Positions 59,796 to 64,000 of a stretch of 64,000 nucleotides of DNA are shown one piece after another. The notes beneath the pieces are model-generated. The model was not told the origin of the DNA. It made no database searches and saw only the letters and a list, made by a program, of their open reading frames with translations. A program made the position numbers and the translations under genes. Source of the stretch: Avoscillospira_A sp052117125. GTDB lineage: Bacteria; Bacillota; Clostridia; Oscillospirales; Oscillospiraceae. The DNA lies in the NCBI RefSeq assembly GCF_052117125.1, contig NZ_JBQKJT010000009.1, forward strand, positions 62,001 through 126,000, given 5' to 3'. Every line of letters begins with the position of its first letter. Position 1 is the stretch's first letter.

Positions 59796-60099
59796 TTGTG
59801 ATTTATAAATTAATATTTTTTTATCGACCTAATAGATAATTTGACGGCTGGCGGCGAACATTGGTACATGATGGAAGAACTGTGAAAAGACAAACCGGCG
59901 GCCCATCATGCTTTCGGAGTTGGCCAAGGAACAGGCAGCCGCACGCCAAAGCATACAGGAGCATGCCGATGTAAGTGTTCGCGCTGAAGGCATTGGGACC
60001 GCGGTGCGGTTTTTACTGCCTGTCATTGCAATTTCAGCGGGTCTGTTGTATAGTAAACCATGTATTCTGGGTGCTGTGCGCCCAAGAGGGGGGAACTGT
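59796..60099. promoter_or_regulatory. Intergenic region nifJ/comM with comM promoter
   Basis: A promoter for comM is TTGCAA (60026-60031) and TATAGT (60049-60054) with a 17-bp spacer. The remaining ~230 bp (59796-60025) has short open frames on both strands, but none has a convincing ribosome site or recognisable product; I see no supported gene there. Confidence 0.7.
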
Positions 60100-61623
60100 A
60101 TGCTGTGCAGCGTCCGTTCCCTGGGCCTGACGGGTCTCAACGGCTACGAGGTTCAGGTGGAATGCTATATTTCCAACGGCCTGCCGGGATTTGATGTGGT
60201 GGGTCTGCCCGACGCCGCCGTCAAGGAGGCACGGGACCGGGTCCGGGCCGCGGTCAAAAACTGCGGCTTCCGTTTTCCCGTCAGCCGCATTACGCTGAAT
60301 CTGGCCCCGGCGGGCACCAAAAAGTCCGGCACCATCTATGATTTGCCCATTCTGCTGGGCATTCTGGCGGCCACAGACTGCGTCAAGCTGCCGTCGGAGC
60401 CGTCGGCGTTTTTGGGGGAGTTGAGCTTGGAGGGGGGCTTGCGGCCGGTGGAAGGCGTGTTGCCCATGGCCATGGCGGCCCGGGATGCCGGTATCAAGGC
60501 GCTGTATTTGCCTGCCGCCAATGCCGCTGAGGCCACCCTGGCCGACGGCCTGACGGTGTACCCGGTGGAGACGGTCCGGCAGCTGGCGGCCCATCTGCGG
60601 GGCGAACAGCGGATGGAACCGGCCCCGGTGTGGACGCCGGCCCCATCGGCGGGAACCCATCTGGACTATGCCGACGTAAAAGGGCAGCAGGGGGGCAAAC
60701 GGGCGTTGGAGGTGGCAGCCGCAGGCGGACACAATATCCTGCTGGTGGGGCCGCCGGGCTCCGGCAAGAGTATGCTTGCCAAACGACTGCCGTCGATTCT
60801 GCCGGATATGACCCGGACGGAGTCCCTGGAGGTCACCAAGATTCACTCCATCCTGGGACTGGTGCAGCCGGAGTCGCCCTTGGTGACGGAACGGCCCTTC
60901 CGCAGTCCGCATCACACCATTTCTCCGGCGGGACTCAGCGGCGGCGGCACCACCCTCCGGCCCGGTGAAATCTCCCTGGCCCATCGGGGCGTTCTGTTTC
61001 TGGATGAGCTGCCGGAGTTTCGCAAAGACGCCCTGGAGGTGCTGCGCCAACCGTTGGAGGACGGTGTGGTGACCATTTCCCGCGTCAGCGGCACCGTATC
61101 ATATCCCAGCGAGTTTATGCTGGTGTGCGCCATGAATCCCTGCAAATGCGGCTGGTACGGCGATCCCGGCGGCCGCTGCACCTGTTCCCGCCAGTCGGTG
61201 CGCAGCTATCTGAGCCGCATCAGCGGGCCGCTGCTGGACCGAATCGACATTATGGTGGAGATTCCGGCCCTGCCCTTCACGGACCTGACGGGAGAAGAAC
61301 GGGCGGAACCGTCGGCGGCCATCCGGCAGCGGGTCAACGACGCACGGAAGCGGCAGCAGGACCGGTTTGGACCGGGGGAGCACAGCTGCAATGCCCAAAT
61401 GGGACCGGCAGAGCTGCGGGAGTTTTGCCGTCTGGACGAGGCTTCCGCATCGCTGATGCAGGCGGCCTTTGAACGGCTGGGGCTGACGGCCCGCAGCTAT
61501 GACCGTATTTTGAAGGTGGCCCGGACCGTGGCCGACCTGGACGGCAGCGAATCGATTGGACCCCAGCACATTGCCGAGGCCATTCGCTACCGGACGTTCC
61601 GTTTTGATGGAACGCAACCATAA
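60100..61623 (+). CDS. comM: ComM/YifB family Mg chelatase-like AAA+ ATPase
   Basis: 507-residue ATPase. The N-terminal Lon-protease-like domain begins VRSLGLTGLNGYEVQVECYI and has GLPGFDVVGLPDAAVKEARD near residue 26. The AAA+ core shows Walker A LLVGPPGSGKSMLAKRL near residue 215, Walker B GVLFLDELPEF near residue 299, and the Cys-rich insert ACNPCKCGWYGDP-like MNPCKCGWYGDPGGRCTCS near residue 345. In naturally competent bacteria it promotes branch migration during DNA uptake. ATG 60100 gives the standard start, with GGGGGGAAC upstream. It precedes thiI by 15 bp. Confidence 0.93.
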   Translation: MLCSVRSLGLTGLNGYEVQVECYISNGLPGFDVVGLPDAAVKEARDRVRAAVKNCGFRFPVSRITLNLAPAGTKKSGTIYDLPILLGILAATDCVKLPSEPSAFLGELSLEGGLRPVEGVLPMAMAARDAGIKALYLPAANAAEATLADGLTVYPVETVRQLAAHLRGEQRMEPAPVWTPAPSAGTHLDYADVKGQQGGKRALEVAAAGGHNILLVGPPGSGKSMLAKRLPSILPDMTRTESLEVTKIHSILGLVQPESPLVTERPFRSPHHTISPAGLSGGGTTLRPGEISLAHRGVLFLDELPEFRKDALEVLRQPLEDGVVTISRVSGTVSYPSEFMLVCAMNPCKCGWYGDPGGRCTCSRQSVRSYLSRISGPLLDRIDIMVEIPALPFTDLTGEERAEPSAAIRQRVNDARKRQQDRFGPGEHSCNAQMGPAELREFCRLDEASASLMQAAFERLGLTARSYDRILKVARTVADLDGSESIGPQHIAEAIRYRTFRFDGTQP

Positions 61624-61638
61624 CCAACGGAAGGAATT

Positions 61639-62835
61639 ATGACTATGAACGAGATTTTTCTGCTGAAGCTGGGCGAGGTTGTGCTGAAGGGCCTCAACCG
61701 CTTTTCCTTTGAAAATAAACTGAAATCCAATATTGCCCGCCGGATGCGGCCTTACGGCAGTTTCAATGTCCACATTGCCCAGTCCACCATCTACGTGGAG
61801 CCGCAGAACGATGACTGCGATGTGGATGGCGCATGGGATGCCTGTCATACGGTGTTCGGCATCGCCGCTATTTGCCGGTGCCGCCCCTGTGAGAAGAACC
61901 TGGACGCCATTTTCCAGGCGGTGGAGGACTATCTGGGTGATGACCTCTCCATGGCCCGGAGTTTCAAGGTGGAGTCTAAGCGGGCCGACAAGCGGTTCCC
62001 AATGACTTCCATTCAGCTGTCCCAGGAGATCGGCGGCCGGATTGCCGAGGCGTTCCCTCAAGTGGCCGTAGATGTTCACAACCCGGACTATACAGTGTAT
62101 GTGGAGGTCCGGGAGCAGGCGGCCTATGTCCACGGTCCCGCCGAGCCCGGCGCCGGTGGCCTGCCTACGGGTATGGGCGGCCGGGCCGCGGTACTGCTGT
62201 CCGGCGGCATCGACAGCCCTGTGGCCGGTTATATGATTGCCAAGCGGGGCGTGGAAATTGAGTCCATCCACTTCTTCTCCTATCCCTATACGTCCGAGCA
62301 GGCCAAGGAAAAGGTGCTGGAGCTGGCCCGGCTCATGACCCGCTACAGCGGCCGGATGACCGTCAATGTGGTGGGCTTCACCAAAGTGCAGGAGGTCATC
62401 CGGGACCAGTGCCCCGAGGAGTATTTTACCATTATCATGCGCCGTTTTATGATGCGCATTGCCGAAAAAATTGCCCGGCAGGACGGTTGCAAGTGTCTCG
62501 TCACCGGTGAGAACCTGGGCCAGGTGGCCAGCCAGACCATGGAGGCCATGGCCGTCACCGGCGCTGTGGTGGATATGCCGCTGTTCCATCCGCTGATCGG
62601 TATGGATAAAAAGGATATCATTGCCATTGCTCAGAAAATCGGCACCCTGGAGACGTCCATTCTGCCCTATGAGGACTGCTGCACCGTCTTTACGCCCCGG
62701 CATCCCAAGACGAAGCCCTCTCTGCGGGAGGTGGAAGCCATCGAGGCCAAAATGGATGTGGAGGGTCTGGTGGCCCACGCCATCGAGAATACGGAGAAAG
62801 TGACGGTGCGATACCATGGCGGCGGCAACGGCTGA
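61639..62835 (+). CDS. thiI: tRNA 4-thiouridine synthase ThiI
   Basis: 398-residue enzyme that makes s4U8 in tRNA (and in some species supplies sulfur for thiamine). It has an N-terminal ferredoxin-like/THUMP region (LLKLGEVVLKGLNRFSFENK near residue 7, to about 165) and the PP-loop ATPase motif AVLLSGGIDSPVAGYMIAKR near residue 180, then LVTGENLGQVASQTMEAM near residue 290. No C-terminal rhodanese domain is present, as usual in Firmicutes, where a partner cysteine desulfurase donates sulfur. AAGGAATT precedes ATG 61639. Confidence 0.96.
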   Translation: MTMNEIFLLKLGEVVLKGLNRFSFENKLKSNIARRMRPYGSFNVHIAQSTIYVEPQNDDCDVDGAWDACHTVFGIAAICRCRPCEKNLDAIFQAVEDYLGDDLSMARSFKVESKRADKRFPMTSIQLSQEIGGRIAEAFPQVAVDVHNPDYTVYVEVREQAAYVHGPAEPGAGGLPTGMGGRAAVLLSGGIDSPVAGYMIAKRGVEIESIHFFSYPYTSEQAKEKVLELARLMTRYSGRMTVNVVGFTKVQEVIRDQCPEEYFTIIMRRFMMRIAEKIARQDGCKCLVTGENLGQVASQTMEAMAVTGAVVDMPLFHPLIGMDKKDIIAIAQKIGTLETSILPYEDCCTVFTPRHPKTKPSLREVEAIEAKMDVEGLVAHAIENTEKVTVRYHGGGNG

Positions 62836-63286
62836 ATCGGTGGTGGCCGCCCTGAAAGCGGCGGAGAAGACCGTGGCCACAGCGGAGTCCTGTACCGGCG
62901 GTCTCCTGGGCAAGCTGCTGACCGATGTGGCAGGCAGCTCCGCCGTCTACCCCGGCGGCGTCATCAGCTACAGCTGTGCCGTGAAACACCGCTATCTGGG
63001 CGTGGACCAACGGGACCTGGATACGCTGGGTCCGGTGTCCAAGCCGGTGGCCCGGCAGATGGCCGAGGGCATCCGGGCGGGCATGAAGGCTGACTTCGGC
63101 ATCGGCATTACGGGGCTGGCAGGCCCCGATTCCGACGAATCCGGTCGCCCGGTGGGGCTGGTCTATGTGGCACTGGCCGGAGAAGGGTGGACCATCTGCG
63201 AGGAACTCCACCTGTCCGGCGACCGGACAGCCATCCGGCAGGCAGCTTGTGAACGGGCCTTGGCTCTGCTGGCCGACGCCCTTTAA
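62816..63286 (+). CDS. pncC: CinA C-terminal domain protein (nicotinamide-nucleotide amidase PncC)
   Basis: 156-residue stand-alone CinA C-terminal domain, which deamidates nicotinamide mononucleotide in NAD recycling. Motifs are VATAESCTGGLLGKLLTDVA near residue 20, YPGGVISYSCAVKHRYLGV near residue 45, and GIGITGLAGPDSDESGRPVG near residue 95. It overlaps the thiI end by 20 bp, so translation is coupled. The N-terminal CinA half is absent, which is common. Confidence 0.93.
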   Translation: MAAATAESVVAALKAAEKTVATAESCTGGLLGKLLTDVAGSSAVYPGGVISYSCAVKHRYLGVDQRDLDTLGPVSKPVARQMAEGIRAGMKADFGIGITGLAGPDSDESGRPVGLVYVALAGEGWTICEELHLSGDRTAIRQAACERALALLADAL

Positions 63287-63301
63287 ATAATGGAATCTAA
63301 C

Positions 63302-63344
63302 AAAAAGAACCGTGCAGTTCAGTTCGACTGCACGGTTCTTTTTT
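63302..63344. terminator. Bidirectional terminator between pncC and the LRR gene
   Basis: Stem AGAACCGTGCAGT with ACTGCACGGTTCT, A-run before and T-run after, serving both convergent genes. Confidence 0.9.
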
Positions 63345-63348
63345 ACGA

Positions 63349-64000
63349 TTATTCGGTTGTGGTGGTGGTAGCGGTGGGATCGTAGTTGACGATGATTCCC
63401 ATTCCCTGGAGCTTGCTCACATCGGTCACCGGATCGCCGAAGGCGTCCACCTGCACCAGATTATTGCAGCTGGTCAGGGGACTTAAATCACTGACCTGAT
63501 TATAGTCGATGTTGACATAGTTGAGGATGGGCAGATTGCTGAGACCCGACACACTGGTGATGGTGTTGTGGGCCACGGAAATATGCGTCAACGATGCGGC
63601 GGCGGAGAAGTCCGGCAGGGAGACGATGGCATTATAGTCGGCTTTCAGGGTCTGTAGAGACGAAAGCTTCGCCAAGGGGGACAGGTCCACCACTGTGTTG
63701 TTGCACACGTCCACCGTCTCCAGGGCGGTGCAGGAGGCCAGGGGGGCCAAATCCACCAGCTTGTTCTGCTTGGCCAGCAGGGAGGTCAGAGTTGTTTTGT
63801 TGCTCAGGGGCGATAGACTGCTGACCTGATTGCCGGTAATATCCAAGGTCTCCAGGGCTTCCATGGAAGCCAGGGGGGCAATGGTGGTCAACGTGTTGGA
63901 GCTGAGATTCAGCGATTTGAGGGCTGTCAGACTGCTGAGGGAGGAAATGTCGGAAATGACATTGCCCGACAGGTCCAAAGATTCCAACGTGACCAGGGGG
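63349..64000 (-). CDS. Leucine-rich-repeat protein, C-terminal part (runs off window)
   Basis: The last ~217 codons of a larger protein; the frame stays open to the window edge and no start codon with a ribosome site is seen. It is built of about nine internalin-like repeats of roughly 22 residues (LxxLxLxxNxIxDISPLxxLxx, for example LESLDLSGNVISDISSLSSL and LETVDVCNNTVVDLSPLAKL). The end is a non-repeat cap followed by a short Thr tail (TATTTTTE). Such proteins are usually exported and bind other proteins, but the signal and any anchor would lie upstream, outside the window. Confidence 0.88.
   Translation of the reverse strand, partial: PLVTLESLDLSGNVISDISSLSSLTALKSLNLSSNTLTTIAPLASMEALETLDITGNQVSSLSPLSNKTTLTSLLAKQNKLVDLAPLASCTALETVDVCNNTVVDLSPLAKLSSLQTLKADYNAIVSLPDFSAAASLTHISVAHNTITSVSGLSNLPILNYVNIDYNQVSDLSPLTSCNNLVQVDAFGDPVTDVSKLQGMGIIVNYDPTATTTTTE

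Noticed and set aside
55957..59808. A 1283-codon open frame on the plus strand
   Set aside because: It is the antisense of nifJ, whose biased codons leave the opposite frame open; the translation is Leu/Gly/His-rich without motifs.
59829..60140. A 103-codon minus-strand frame and a 64-codon plus-strand extension of comM
   Set aside because: Neither has a ribosome site or a recognisable product, and the comM promoter and ribosome site lie inside them.

Overview
The window reads as a chromosomal segment of a GC-rich (about 60%) anaerobic Firmicute, most likely a Clostridia member of the Oscillospiraceae type. The reasons are a division and cell-wall cluster with a SpoVD-like PASTA penicillin-binding protein, pyruvate:ferredoxin oxidoreductase, a tungsten aldehyde:ferredoxin oxidoreductase (AOR), FeoAB, LicT-type antitermination, CCA-encoding tRNA genes and sigma-A-like promoters with 17-bp spacers. 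No phage, insertion sequence, rRNA operon or CRISPR array was seen. Taxonomy is inferred from gene content only.

Layout. (1) 1-10.4 kb is a tungsten-cofactor island: the N-terminal part of an AOR, a helix-turn-helix/oxyanion-sensor regulator, two MoeA proteins (one fused to the same sensor domain), the tungstate transporter TupABC, and moaC-moaA-MOSC-mog. TupA appears circularly permuted. (2) 10.5-15.6 kb holds the PTS operon licT-crr-ptsI-ptsH-nagE behind a classical RAT antiterminator and terminator. (3) 15.7-18.5 kb is feoA-feoB plus a small FeoB-associated Cys-rich protein, with repeated GTTA-N8-TAAC sites. (4) 18.5-23.7 kb is a cell-envelope stress block: an MBOAT/SGNH O-acetylation pair running into a SigV/RsiV-like pair, then a secreted repeat protein and a second ECF sigma/RsgI-like pair. 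(5) 23.7-25.1 kb is guanine deaminase under a purine riboswitch that looks like an ON switch. (6) 25.1-29.7 kb carries a NAT acetyltransferase, RsmI, a TrmN6-like methylase and a ClpC-type ATPase without its N domain.

(7) 29.8-44.4 kb is the division and cell-wall cluster mraZ-rsmH-ftsL-spoVD-murE-murF-mraY-ftsW-murG-murA-ftsQ-ftsZ; ftsA, murC and murD are absent from it. (8) 44.4-46.4 kb has a YerC-like regulator, a methyltransferase and Hsp33. (9) 46.4-49.7 kb has two partly duplicated tRNA clusters flanking a membrane glycerophosphodiesterase. (10) 49.7-51.5 kb is a Fur-family regulator, an unknown protein and a lipoprotein nuclease. (11) 51.5-56 kb has an AbgT transporter and a KDG kinase/KDPG aldolase pair, divergent from an IclR regulator across palindromic operators; the kinase gene is frameshifted. 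(12) 56-64 kb has pyruvate:ferredoxin oxidoreductase, ComM, ThiI, PncC/CinA and the end of a leucine-rich-repeat protein.

How the parts fit: AOR and pyruvate:ferredoxin oxidoreductase both reduce ferredoxin in fermentation, and the Tup/Moe/Moa genes would make the tungstopterin that AOR needs. The PTS and KDG/KDPG genes feed glycolysis. Envelope-stress sigma factors sit beside wall-modification genes. A ~170-bp intergenic repeat occurs twice, each time between convergent gene ends.
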